DNA of 41,930 bases from NCBI GenBank assembly GCA_017619795.1, contig JAFZRP010000111.1, positions 1-41,930 of the forward strand, written 5' to 3'. The DNA comes from Treponema sp. GTDB lineage: Bacteria > Spirochaetota > Spirochaetia > Treponematales > Treponemataceae. The translations under genes and the position numbers were made by a program. Below the pieces are notes generated by a model. That model did not search any database, was not told the origin of the DNA, and saw only the letters and a program-made list of their open reading frames with translations. Positions 1-8,326 of the stretch are shown piece by piece; the first letter of the stretch is position 1; the number at the start of each line of letters is the position of its first letter.

Positions 1-209
1 ATTTGTTCCGTCCTTCTGTAATTCTTACAAAGCAGAATAAGTTCACGCTGCCTATTATGGTATCGCTCCTTAATGGTGATATTTATAAACGTGAACACGG
101 TGCTATTTATGTAGGACTTACACTTACTGCATTACCACTTATTATTGTATACTTTATTCTTTCTAAGTACATTGTAGCTGGTGTTGCACTTGGTTCAGTT
201 AAGGGATAG
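1..209 (+). CDS. carbohydrate ABC transporter permease, C-terminal end (partial)
   Basis: This is the last ~68 codons of a gene entering from the left edge. The visible protein has a hydrophilic stretch followed by one long hydrophobic helix (ALPLIIVYFILSKYIVAGVA) and a short tail ending GSVKG. The end (…YFILSKYIVAGVALGSVKG) matches the usual C-terminus of MalG/AraQ-type inner-membrane permeases (family knowledge), which form the translocation pore for sugars delivered by a binding protein. A cellobiose phosphorylase gene follows after a terminator, so a gluco-oligosaccharide substrate is plausible, but this is inference. The start codon lies outside the window. Confidence 0.8.
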   Translation, partial: LFRPSVILTKQNKFTLPIMVSLLNGDIYKREHGAIYVGLTLTALPLIIVYFILSKYIVAGVALGSVKG

Positions 210-255
210 CGAGCCTGTCTGCTTAATTTGAAGCACTGACTTTTACAAGGCTCGC
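209..255. repeat. 8-bp inverted repeat around the permease stop codon
   Basis: GCGAGCCT (209-216, beginning at the last base of the permease stop codon) is matched by AGGCTCGC (248-255) across a 31-nt loop. It is the first of three consecutive stem-loops in this intergenic stretch (see 258-280 and 294-331). It could stabilise the 3' end of the permease mRNA. It has no U-tract, so it is not an intrinsic terminator by itself. Confidence 0.5.
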
Positions 256-257
256 TT

Positions 258-280
258 CAAGTTTTGCTGAGCAAAACTTG
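258..280. repeat. perfect 11-bp palindrome after the permease gene
   Basis: CAAGTTTTGCT (258-268) and AGCAAAACTTG (270-280) are exact reverse complements around a single central G. There is no following U-run. It may be an mRNA-stabilising hairpin, a DNA-binding site, or one copy of a dispersed intergenic repeat; the sequence alone does not decide. Confidence 0.6.
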
Positions 281-293
281 GGACACTTTTGAA

Positions 294-331
294 AGCCTGG
301 TTTATCGGAAGATAAATCAGGCTCTTTTTTT
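294..331 (+). terminator. intrinsic terminator of the sugar-transport operon
   Basis: A 13-bp stem, AGCCTGGTTTATC (294-306) with GATAAATCAGGCT (311-323), holds one G-T wobble and a GGAA tetraloop, and is followed by C and seven Ts (324-331). This is a classic Rho-independent terminator separating the permease operon from the phosphorylase gene. Confidence 0.9.
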
Positions 332-367
332 ATAGAGATTTATACAATTTATATAACAATTTTTTGA

Positions 368-396
368 TTGAACATATTGAACATTGCATTTATAAT
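368..396 (+). promoter_or_regulatory. sigma-70-type promoter of the cellobiose phosphorylase gene
   Basis: TTGAAC (368-373), a 17-bp spacer and a perfect TATAAT (391-396). Transcription would begin near 403, giving a ~50-nt leader before the ATG at 454. The -35 sequence is preceded and followed by repeats of ATTGAAC (367-373, 377-383). Confidence 0.75.
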
Positions 397-453
397 GGTT
401 TTTACCTATGTTTAGGAAATAAAACAATTCATACATATATATGTGAGGTACGA

Positions 454-2880
454 ATGAAATACGGTTATTTTGATGATGACAACGCGGAGTATGTTATTAC
501 GCGTCCGGATACTCCTACATCCTGGAGTAATTATCTTGGTTCAACAGTTTATGGTGCAGTAATCACTAACAACGCTGGTGGATACGGCTTCTATAAATCT
601 GGAGCACAGGGACGCTTTTTAAGGCTTCGCTTTAACTCAATTCCTATGGATCAGCCTGGACGATATTTTTATCTTCGTGATATGGAAGACGGTGATTTCT
701 GGTCTGCATCATGGCAGCCTGTAGGAAAACCGCTTGATCAGTACAAATCTGAATGTCGTCATGGTACAGCTTACACCACAATCACATCAGAATACAAAGG
801 AATCAAATCAGAAACAAAATATTATGTTCCACTCGGACAGAACTTTGAGTACTGGAGACTTAAGGTAACAAATACTTCAAACAAGGCTCGAAAAATCCGT
901 TTGTTCTCTTACTGTGAGTTTACAAACCAGTGGAACACAACTCAGGACCAGGTAAACCTTCAGTACTCTCTGTTTATCTGTAAGGGAGAAAAGGTTGGCG
1001 ATAGTCTTCTCCGCTTCTCAATTCAGGACAATCTTTATGTTCAGCATCCAGACTGGGAGGTTGGTGGTGCTTACATGAGCAACTGGGTTGCTTTAGTTGG
1101 TACTCCAATGACTGGTTTTGACACAAGCCGTGAAGCATTTATTGGAACTTATGGTTCTTATGCGAATCCTAAGGCTGTAGCTGACGGTGCATGTACAGGT
1201 TCAGAAGCTTTTGGCGATAACATGTGCGGTACAGTACAGGGTGATCTGGAACTTAAACCGGGCGAGACAAAAGAAGTTATGCTTATGCTTGGTATTGATG
1301 ATGCTCGTGCTGTTGGTCAGAAAATTGTTGCTGAATACGGAAATTTTAAACGTGCTGACGAAGAGTTTGATAAGCTTGTAAAAGCATGGCATGCAAAGCT
1401 TGGTTCATATAAAGCAATCACTCCAGATGAGGATATCAATCATACTGTAAACGTTTGGGGCTTGTACAACTGTCTTATTACTTTTGCCTGGTCACGTGCA
1501 GCTTCTCTTGTTTATAATGGTGAGCGCGATGGTCTTGGCTACCGCGATTCAGTTCAGGATATTCTTGGTGTTTCTGCTGCTATCCCTGAAGAAGCAGAAG
1601 AAAGACTTGTTAGAATGATAAGCGGTCAGTGCCAGAATGGTGGTGCTGTTCCTGTAATCTCTAAGGACTTTAATGCAGGACACGAAAAGGCTCCAAAGCC
1701 TGAAGAGTTCCGTTCAGATGACTGTGAATGGTTCTTTAATGCTGTTCCTTGCTATGTTGCAGAATCTGGTAATTTTGATTTCTATAATAAGGTTGTTCCT
1801 TATGCAGATGGTGGCGAAGCTACTGTTTACGGTCACCTTAGACGTGCCCTTGAGTTCAACCTTGAAAGAATGGGTGTAGATGGACTTCCTTGTGGTCTTT
1901 TGGCTGACTGGAATGACTGTCTTAAGCTCGGCTATCATGGAGAATCTTTGTTTGTTGCTTTCCAGCTTCGTCTTGGTCTTACAACTTATGCTGATATTTC
2001 TGAACGTCTTGGCAAAAAGGATGAAGCAGCCTGGGCTTTGAAGCAGCGCGATACTCTTGATGCAAATATTCAGAAGAAATGCTGGGATGGAAAATGGTTT
2101 ATCTGGGCTGTTGGCGAGGATGGAACTGTTTACGGAACTCAGACAATCGAAGAAGGACAGATTTACTTTAATACACAGGTTTGGGCTGTTATGTCTTCTG
2201 CTGCAACAGCAGAACAGGCTAAAATCTGTATGGAAAGCGTAAAGGAAAAGCTTGCAACTCCTTACGGACTTATGCTTTGTGCGCCACCATTTGTTAAGAC
2301 TCGCTCAGACATTATGTCTTCTGTAGTATTCCTTCCTGGTATTAAGGAAAATGCAGGTATCTTCAACCATACACAGGGTTGGGGTGTTATTGCTGAAACA
2401 ATGCTTGGAAACGGTGACCGCGCTTACGAATACTGCAAGGCTTCTATTCCTGCAGCTTATAACGATAAGGCAGAAATCCGCCAGAGTGAACCTTATGTAG
2501 TTGGTCAGACAACTTATTCAACCTTCAGCAAGAGACCTGGTAATACAAGAACTTCATGGCTTTCTGGTGCAGGTACCTGGAGCTACTACGCAATTACTCA
2601 GTATATGCTTGGAATTAAGCCTCAGTATGATGGACTTTTGATTGATCCATGTATTAAGCACGACTGGGACGGCTTTACTGTAGAACGCCGCTGGAGAAAG
2701 ATGAACCTCAAGATTGAGGTAAAGAATCCTCAGCACGTATGCAAAGGCATTGAGTACATTGAAGTAGACGGCAAACGAATTGATTCTGCTGTAATTCCTG
2801 TAAGTGCACTCAAAGATGGTTCAAAGATTGTTGCTTACATGGGTAAGAATGCTAAGGTTGCACCAGTAGAAAGAGTATAA
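454..2880 (+). CDS. cellobiose phosphorylase (glycoside hydrolase family 94)
   Basis: Predicted to catalyse cytoplasmic phosphorolysis of cellobiose to glucose-1-phosphate and glucose, saving one ATP per disaccharide. The 808-residue length and the N-terminus MKYGYFDD…EYVITRPDTP…NYLG are hallmarks of GH94 cellobiose phosphorylases, which are ~810 aa. The catalytic-Asp motif ADWND lies at residues 484-488. There is no signal peptide, as expected for an intracellular enzyme. I chose the ATG at 454 because the family N-terminus begins there and a GAGG Shine-Dalgarno sits just upstream; an in-frame TTG at 364 precedes the promoter's -10 and cannot be the start. It follows a sugar ABC permease (separate transcript) and ends base-to-base with the convergent dacA stop codon. 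Specificity for cellobiose rather than longer cellodextrins or chitobiose is inferred from the N-terminal match. Confidence 0.93.
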   Translation: MKYGYFDDDNAEYVITRPDTPTSWSNYLGSTVYGAVITNNAGGYGFYKSGAQGRFLRLRFNSIPMDQPGRYFYLRDMEDGDFWSASWQPVGKPLDQYKSECRHGTAYTTITSEYKGIKSETKYYVPLGQNFEYWRLKVTNTSNKARKIRLFSYCEFTNQWNTTQDQVNLQYSLFICKGEKVGDSLLRFSIQDNLYVQHPDWEVGGAYMSNWVALVGTPMTGFDTSREAFIGTYGSYANPKAVADGACTGSEAFGDNMCGTVQGDLELKPGETKEVMLMLGIDDARAVGQKIVAEYGNFKRADEEFDKLVKAWHAKLGSYKAITPDEDINHTVNVWGLYNCLITFAWSRAASLVYNGERDGLGYRDSVQDILGVSAAIPEEAEERLVRMISGQCQNGGAVPVISKDFNAGHEKAPKPEEFRSDDCEWFFNAVPCYVAESGNFDFYNKVVPYADGGEATVYGHLRRALEFNLERMGVDGLPCGLLADWNDCLKLGYHGESLFVAFQLRLGLTTYADISERLGKKDEAAWALKQRDTLDANIQKKCWDGKWFIWAVGEDGTVYGTQTIEEGQIYFNTQVWAVMSSAATAEQAKICMESVKEKLATPYGLMLCAPPFVKTRSDIMSSVVFLPGIKENAGIFNHTQGWGVIAETMLGNGDRAYEYCKASIPAAYNDKAEIRQSEPYVVGQTTYSTFSKRPGNTRTSWLSGAGTWSYYAITQYMLGIKPQYDGLLIDPCIKHDWDGFTVERRWRKMNLKIEVKNPQHVCKGIEYIEVDGKRIDSAVIPVSALKDGSKIVAYMGKNAKVAPVERV

Positions 2881-4302
2881 TTATTTAGGGCAAATGACAC
2901 GGTCAGCAAGCCGTGTTATAAAGCCTGCTTTTTGAATTGAGCGGTCGGCGACGAGTGGAATTGTTTCCAACAGGTAGTTGCCGACCGTTATTTTTATACA
3001 GCCGTATTCTTCGGTTTCAGTAATTTCGCCGTCAATATATTCCGGCAATTCAACATCAACAATAACATTCTGAAGATTTTCTGCAATTGAGTTTCCAGAA
3101 ACAAAAGGAACGCAAACTGCTTCCGGTATATAAGCCGGAACAAGGTTTATTGCCTTTTCTTTTGCGTTGTACACCTTCACAAAATAGCTTTTAACATCAT
3201 CAAGTCTTGTAAAGTCTGCAAAGGACTGGAATGCAAACGACATAAGCTCAGTGCCGTCGTGGATTCTTCCCTGCTGTCCTTCTTTTGTAGTTTTACCGGG
3301 ACCCTTGAGCGTAACCGAAAGAAAACGTGTGCCGTTTCGTTTTGCTGTAAGCGCAAGATTGTAGCCGCTTTCATCGATGTAGCCTGTTTTTAATCCATCG
3401 CAGCCTTCAATAAGGTCGAGCAGAGGATTTGTGTTTTTCTGGGTAATGCCCATTGTTATATGGCGAGGAAAGCCGTTTGAAAAATCCTGCGGACCGTAAG
3501 TATCGCCGGGAGCCATGTTTCGTTTTTTAGGATAAGTAAACTCGCGGACAGCATGAAACTTTTCCAGCGATTCCGGGTGCTCTGAAAGATAAACTCTGCA
3601 GAAAGCTGCCATTTCGCGTGCGGTGGTTGTATTGTTTTCGCTGTAGCCGGAGGCTTCTTCAAAATGAGTGTGAGTCAGACCTAAATCTACGCAGACCTTA
3701 TTCATGCGTTCAATAAAGGCTTCCATGCTGCCGCTGATTGTGTAGGCGAGGGCATAGGCAGCATCGTTACCGGAAGCAACTGAAAGTCCAAGAAGAAGCT
3801 CGTTCAATGTTACAATCTGACCTTCGCCTAAAAACATAAGTGAAGAATGTGGCGGCATGTTACAGGCCCAGCTTTCTTCCGGCAGAGGAATTACCTGGTC
3901 GTAGCTAAGGTTACCCTTTGAAACTTCTTCATCAACAATATACATTGCAAAAAGCTTTGTCATGCTGGCAGGCGGAATTACTCTGTCGGCATTTTTCTCA
4001 TAGATTACGTTGCCGTTTGAAACATCAATAAGGATTGCAGATTCAGCAAAAATATTCAGATTTGGTTGCGCAAGTGTATAGGGAAGCGGCTTTAACGGCT
4101 CATACTGGGCGGCATATTTTAGATGAAGCTCCTGATTCAGATTGAGCTGCTGTTCGGCAGAAAGAGGTTCAGCATAATATAACTTTGAAAAATTGTATGC
4201 GCGGATTCCAACAAACGTAAAAAAAGAAAGCAGCAGCAAGGCAGGGATACCGGCAAAAAGTGATATAGTCAGGATTTTTTGTTTGTGTTCGAGTTTTTTC
4301 AT
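2881..4302 (-). CDS. dacA: D-alanyl-D-alanine carboxypeptidase (peptidase S11, PBP5-like)
   Basis: A membrane-anchored DD-carboxypeptidase that trims the terminal D-Ala from peptidoglycan stem peptides in the periplasm. All three penicillin-binding motifs are present in order: SMTK (catalytic Ser113, Lys116), SGN (177-179) and KTG (305-307). A single N-terminal hydrophobic segment (about residues 11-33) without an obvious cleavage site suggests an N-terminal anchor rather than a secreted form. The ~100 residues after the catalytic domain resemble the beta-rich C-terminal domain of PBP5. The protein has 473 residues. It is divergent from mnmG and convergent with the phosphorylase gene. The start has no Shine-Dalgarno; an extended -10 lies only 9 nt before it, so the message may be nearly leaderless. 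Confidence 0.93.
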   Translation of the reverse strand: MKKLEHKQKILTISLFAGIPALLLLSFFTFVGIRAYNFSKLYYAEPLSAEQQLNLNQELHLKYAAQYEPLKPLPYTLAQPNLNIFAESAILIDVSNGNVIYEKNADRVIPPASMTKLFAMYIVDEEVSKGNLSYDQVIPLPEESWACNMPPHSSLMFLGEGQIVTLNELLLGLSVASGNDAAYALAYTISGSMEAFIERMNKVCVDLGLTHTHFEEASGYSENNTTTAREMAAFCRVYLSEHPESLEKFHAVREFTYPKKRNMAPGDTYGPQDFSNGFPRHITMGITQKNTNPLLDLIEGCDGLKTGYIDESGYNLALTAKRNGTRFLSVTLKGPGKTTKEGQQGRIHDGTELMSFAFQSFADFTRLDDVKSYFVKVYNAKEKAINLVPAYIPEAVCVPFVSGNSIAENLQNVIVDVELPEYIDGEITETEEYGCIKITVGNYLLETIPLVADRSIQKAGFITRLADRVICPK

Positions 4303-4311
4303 AACAGCAAG

Positions 4312-4320
4312 ATTATATCA
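4312..4320 (-). promoter_or_regulatory. extended -10 promoter of dacA, 9 nt from the start codon
   Basis: Reading the minus strand, TGATATAAT (4320 to 4312) is a perfect TGn-TATAAT extended -10. No good -35 is seen. The -10 ends 9 nt before the ATG at 4302, predicting a leader of about 3 nt. There is no Shine-Dalgarno. Confidence 0.6.
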
Positions 4321-4372
4321 AAAAAGAAAGGAAAACAAAACTGATTTACAGTGTGATATTTTTAACTGTAGA

Positions 4373-4401
4373 TTGTAAAACCTTTCCATATTAAGTATAA
4401 T
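4373..4401 (+). promoter_or_regulatory. promoter of mnmG giving a nearly leaderless mRNA
   Basis: TTGTAA (4373-4378), 17-bp spacer, perfect TATAAT (4396-4401). Only 8 nt (TCTTTGCT plus T at 4409 boundary) separate the -10 from the ATG at 4410, so the leader would be ~2 nt. No Shine-Dalgarno exists between them. Confidence 0.7.
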
Positions 4402-4409
4402 CTTTGCTT

Positions 4410-6500
4410 ATGTCAGGTTTTTATGATTATTATGATGTTGCAGTAGTTGGTGCAGGACATGCCGGAATTGAGGCAGCACTCGCGAGCGCACGAATGGGAT
4501 TAAAGACAGTTCTTATTACTCAGACTCCGGATGCAATCGGACGAATGAGTTGCAATCCTTCAATTGGTGGAATTGCTAAAGGAAATATTGTACGCGAAAT
4601 AGATGCCCTTGGCGGTGAAATGGCAAAGCTTATAGACCGCAGTATGATTCAGTTCAGAATGTTGAACAAAAGCCGTGGACCAGCTGTTCAGGCACCTCGT
4701 TCTCAGGCAGACAAAATCACTTATTCTCAGCTTGCCAGACATATTTGCGAAAGAACTCCAAATCTTTCAACACTGATGGACACTGTAACTGACATTCTCA
4801 CTACAGCATCGTCAACTCCACTTCCTCCAAATGCCGACAGCTCTGCCGATTCAGGCTCAATTCCTGGCGAAGAGCGTGGATACAATGGTTCAAATATAGA
4901 AAAAGCGGATTATGCTTCTCAGGCAGCCAGAAGCGGTATGCGCCAGAAGGTTACCGGAGTTGTTACCGAGCGTGGAAGAATTATTCCGGTAAGAGCAGTT
5001 GTTCTTACAACAGGAACGTTCCTTGGCGGACGAATTTTTATTGGTGAATATGATGCACCTTGTGGCCGACTTGGCGAATCAGGTGCGTATGGACTTACTG
5101 CAAGTCTTCATCGGCTTGGTTTTACAACAGGACGCCTTAAGACTGGAACTCCTCCGCGAATCTTAAAAAGTACAGTAGATTTTTCTAAGCTGGAAGAACA
5201 GCCTGGCGACGAAGATGTAATTCCTTTCAGTTTTGATGATGAAAAAATTGACCGCCCGATGGTTAATTGTCACGTAGTTTATACAAACGAAAAAACTCAC
5301 GAAATCATAAGAAATAATATTGGACGCTCACCTTTGTACAGTGGAAAAATCAGCGGTATCGGTCCGCGCTACTGTCCTTCAATTGAAGATAAGGTTATGC
5401 GTTTTGCCGAAAGAGACCGTCATCAGATTTTTGTTGAGCCGGAAGGTCTCGGTACAGATGAAATCTATTTGAACGGACTTTCTTCTTCGCTGCCGGAAAG
5501 TGTACAGGATGCTTTTATGCGGACAATGACTGGTTTTGAAAATGCAGTGCAGAGTCGTCCGGGTTATGCTGTTGAGTATGATTTTGTTGAGCCGACTCAG
5601 TTGTTCCCGTCACTCGAAACAAAAAGGGTAGCGGGCCTTTTCAATGCGGGGCAGATAAACGGAACCTCTGGTTATGAGGAAGCTGCGGGGCAGGGACTTA
5701 TTGCCGGAATGAATGCAGGTCTTTATTCTCGTTCTCACAAGGAGCTTTGTGGCCCATTAGCACCAGTTCCAGAAACAATTAAGACTGCGCCGGCAAGTAT
5801 GGAAGAAGGTGCCTTTCATCCTACAAGCAGAATGTCTGTTCAGGAGCTTTCGAGCTTTGCGCAGATTAGTGAGCGCGAAACAAAGGAACTCAACGAGTTT
5901 GAAGCTTCTATACAAAAGGCTGCCGGTTACGAAAACTTTCTGGCAATTCCAGAGTACAAGCCTGTAATTCTTGGAAGAGACGAGGCTTATATTGGTGTTC
6001 TGATTGATGATCTTGTAACGCTTGGAACTAAAGAGCCATACCGAATGTTTACGGCGAGGGCAGAGTACAGACTTAAACTCCGTCACGACACCGCAGACAG
6101 ACGTCTTGCTAAATATGCGTTTGAGTGCGGACTTAAGACACAGGCTCAGTTTGACAAGATAAACGAAAAATATGCACGGCTTGAAGAAATTGAAGCTCTT
6201 CTCCTTAAAAAGCCGGAAATGGAGAATCCTGGTTATGATGAAAAGGACTGGGAAGAAGCTAAGATTGAAGTAAAATATAAGTATTATATAGAAAAGCAGG
6301 ACAGACGTGTTGAAAAGCTTCATAAAATGGAAAACACTCATATTCCTCCTGATTTTGATTACGGAAGCATTCCGTCACTTTCCTCAGAATCACGCATGAA
6401 GCTTGAAAAGGTTCGTCCGGTTACGTTGGGGCAGGCAAACAGAATAAGTGGAATCCGCAACAGTGATATTATGCTCCTTATGGTTTATTTGAAGAGATAG
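4410..6500 (+). CDS. mnmG: tRNA uridine-34 5-carboxymethylaminomethyl synthesis enzyme MnmG (GidA)
   Basis: FAD-dependent enzyme that, with MnmE, modifies U34 of tRNAs reading NNA/NNG codons. The N-terminal dinucleotide fold VVGAGHAGIEAALASARMG is intact, followed by the family signature SCNPSIGG..KG, the central VLTTGTFL and KTGTPPR motifs, GRDEAYIGVLIDDL, EPYRMFTARAEYRL, and the C-terminal MnmE/tRNA-binding region (GQANRISGI). At 696 residues it is longer than the usual ~620-630. The excess lies in two insertions, about residues 132-176 (Ser/Pro/Asp-rich) and 438-515, while the C-terminal region is shorter than in E. coli. I prefer ATG 4410 over TTG 4404 because it gives the canonical N-terminus and sits right after the promoter. 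Confidence 0.95.
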   Translation: MSGFYDYYDVAVVGAGHAGIEAALASARMGLKTVLITQTPDAIGRMSCNPSIGGIAKGNIVREIDALGGEMAKLIDRSMIQFRMLNKSRGPAVQAPRSQADKITYSQLARHICERTPNLSTLMDTVTDILTTASSTPLPPNADSSADSGSIPGEERGYNGSNIEKADYASQAARSGMRQKVTGVVTERGRIIPVRAVVLTTGTFLGGRIFIGEYDAPCGRLGESGAYGLTASLHRLGFTTGRLKTGTPPRILKSTVDFSKLEEQPGDEDVIPFSFDDEKIDRPMVNCHVVYTNEKTHEIIRNNIGRSPLYSGKISGIGPRYCPSIEDKVMRFAERDRHQIFVEPEGLGTDEIYLNGLSSSLPESVQDAFMRTMTGFENAVQSRPGYAVEYDFVEPTQLFPSLETKRVAGLFNAGQINGTSGYEEAAGQGLIAGMNAGLYSRSHKELCGPLAPVPETIKTAPASMEEGAFHPTSRMSVQELSSFAQISERETKELNEFEASIQKAAGYENFLAIPEYKPVILGRDEAYIGVLIDDLVTLGTKEPYRMFTARAEYRLKLRHDTADRRLAKYAFECGLKTQAQFDKINEKYARLEEIEALLLKKPEMENPGYDEKDWEEAKIEVKYKYYIEKQDRRVEKLHKMENTHIPPDFDYGSIPSLSSESRMKLEKVRPVTLGQANRISGIRNSDIMLLMVYLKR

Positions 6501-6504
6501 AATT

Positions 6505-6532
6505 TTGCTTATTTAAATTTCCGTGGTATAAT
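6505..6532 (+). promoter_or_regulatory. promoter of the GGDEF-EAL / WD40-barrel / lipoprotein operon
   Basis: TTGCTT (6505-6510), 16-bp spacer, TATAAT (6527-6532), preceded by TG at 6524-6525, making an extended -10. Transcription would begin near 6539, giving a ~27-nt leader that contains the GGAGG ribosome-binding site at 6556-6560. Confidence 0.75.
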
Positions 6533-6565
6533 ACTGTATCGGAGAAGTTACCTGCGGAGGGGTTG

Positions 6566-8326
6566 ATGCAAAAAGACAGTGTCCATTCAGAGATAGGAAA
6601 AAGCATTGACAATACACTGGAAAAACTTTACCGGAAAAAAGAAGCACCCAAATGGGGATTTATTGTAATAGTCCTTGGATTTTTCCTCTGTTCAATTTTT
6701 ACAACAAAATTAGCCCGCAGCCAGGAGGTTATAAACCTGTTTGGCAATAAAGTTCCGCTTGCTATTTTTACAGGAGTTCTTTCTGCGCTTACAAATATGT
6801 GCATTGTATCTCTGGTTGTTTTCTATAGAAGAATTGGATATTTTACTGCAGTGGGACTTCTTGTAACTCAATTTCCGTGGCTCCTGTTTAATTTTGTTGT
6901 ACATCATAATAATAACGCAATACCGGGAATGTTTTCGGGGCTTTTTGCAATTATTGTATGTACTGTAATCTACATAAATAAGACTGTTATTGATAAATAT
7001 CAAAAGCGTTTTCGTCATCAGGCGGTAACAGATTCTCTTACTGAATTACCAAATCGTTTTGCCTGCTCTGAGCTTATGGACGATTTAATCAAGCACGGTA
7101 TTAATTTTGTTATTGTTTCCATCGACCTGAATAATTTCAAAAGTATAAATGATACAATGGGGCACAACGTTGGAGATAAGGTTATTATTGAAATTGCTTC
7201 ACGCTGGAAAACTCTTGCAGATTCTCATAAGACTGCAACTAAAGATTTTGTTGTGCGCCTTGGTGGAGATGAGTTTGCAATCATTATCAGAGGATATAAA
7301 GCTAACGAAGATATAATTAACACAATCAATGCTTACAGGGCAGAGCTTGAAAAAACAATTACAATTGATAACTGTGACTATTTTATGACAGCCTGCTTTG
7401 GTTATGCAAAGTTCCCTGATGATGCCGATGCTACGGCAAATCTGTTCTCCTGTTCAGATGCTGCAATGCACGAAATAAAAAGACAGAACCTTAGCAACTG
7501 TATTCTTCGTTTTAATTCGGCTTTGCTAAAGAAAGAACAGGTTCTTGAAATTGAACGAAAGCTCCGTGCAGCTCTAGACAACGATTCTGTTTTCTTCTGC
7601 CTGCAGCCTCAGTTTGATATGTCGCATAAGCTCCGTGGTTTTGAAGCTCTTGCCCGCCTTAAAGATACAGACGGAACAATTATTCATCCTTCTGAGTTTA
7701 TTCCAGTTGCCGAAGAAACAGGACTTATTGACCGCGTAGATTTATGTGTATTTAGAAAGTCAGCACAGTTTCTGGCAGAGCTGCTCAAAAAAGCTCCTAA
7801 GAATAAACAACCCGATATTACAATAAGCTTTAATGTTTCTGTTCGTCATCTTATGAGGAATAACTTTATAGAAGAAATTGAAACTGTAATGAAGGAAACG
7901 GGCGTTCCTGCAAATAATCTTGAGCTGGAAATCACCGAATCTATAATGATTGATTCTGCGGAAAAGGCTTTGCAGCGTATAAATGAAGTAAAGAGACTTG
8001 GAATAAAAGTTGCAATCGACGATTTTGGAACTGGTTATTCTTCTTTGAGCTATCTGAACAAGCTTCCATCTGACCTTTTGAAAATTGACAAATCCTTTAT
8101 AGATGCTATGAACACAAGCGAATCTTCCAAGCAGTATGTTGCTTCTATTGTTTCTATCGGACATATTCTTAATCTGAAGGTTATTTCAGAGGGTGTGGAA
8201 AAGCAGGCTCAGCTTGAAACCTTAAAATCAATCGGCTGCGATTATATTCAGGGATATCTTTGGGGGCAGCCTCTTATGCCGGAAGAAGCAATGTCCTTGG
8301 TGGACGTGATTGGAGAATCTGTATGA
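6566..8326 (+). CDS. membrane-bound GGDEF-EAL dual-domain cyclic-di-GMP protein
   Basis: Predicted to make and/or degrade the second messenger c-di-GMP at the inner membrane. Four hydrophobic segments occupy about residues 30-140. The GGDEF domain follows, with an intact GGDEF at 233-237. The allosteric I-site (RxxD, five residues before GGDEF) is not conserved: its Asp is present but the Arg position is Ala. The EAL domain has EAL at 360-362 and the downstream metal and catalytic motifs (NLELEITES, DDFGTGYSSL, KIDKSF, SEGVE, QGYLWG), so both activities look possible. The 586-residue start at ATG 6566 has GGAGG 5 nt upstream; the TTG at 6563 is less likely. Its stop overlaps the ATG of the WD40-barrel gene (ATGA), implying coupled translation and a shared function. 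Confidence 0.92.
   Translation: MQKDSVHSEIGKSIDNTLEKLYRKKEAPKWGFIVIVLGFFLCSIFTTKLARSQEVINLFGNKVPLAIFTGVLSALTNMCIVSLVVFYRRIGYFTAVGLLVTQFPWLLFNFVVHHNNNAIPGMFSGLFAIIVCTVIYINKTVIDKYQKRFRHQAVTDSLTELPNRFACSELMDDLIKHGINFVIVSIDLNNFKSINDTMGHNVGDKVIIEIASRWKTLADSHKTATKDFVVRLGGDEFAIIIRGYKANEDIINTINAYRAELEKTITIDNCDYFMTACFGYAKFPDDADATANLFSCSDAAMHEIKRQNLSNCILRFNSALLKKEQVLEIERKLRAALDNDSVFFCLQPQFDMSHKLRGFEALARLKDTDGTIIHPSEFIPVAEETGLIDRVDLCVFRKSAQFLAELLKKAPKNKQPDITISFNVSVRHLMRNNFIEEIETVMKETGVPANNLELEITESIMIDSAEKALQRINEVKRLGIKVAIDDFGTGYSSLSYLNKLPSDLLKIDKSFIDAMNTSESSKQYVASIVSIGHILNLKVISEGVEKQAQLETLKSIGCDYIQGYLWGQPLMPEEAMSLVDVIGESV

Noticed and set aside
364..453. Longer start for the phosphorylase at TTG 364
   Set aside because: It lies before the promoter's -10 and adds 30 residues absent from the family; ATG 454 gives the canonical N-terminus.
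5757..6341. 194-codon open frame on the minus strand inside mnmG
   Set aside because: Antisense to conserved MnmG motifs, Phe/Leu/Ser/Lys-rich composition, no family resemblance.
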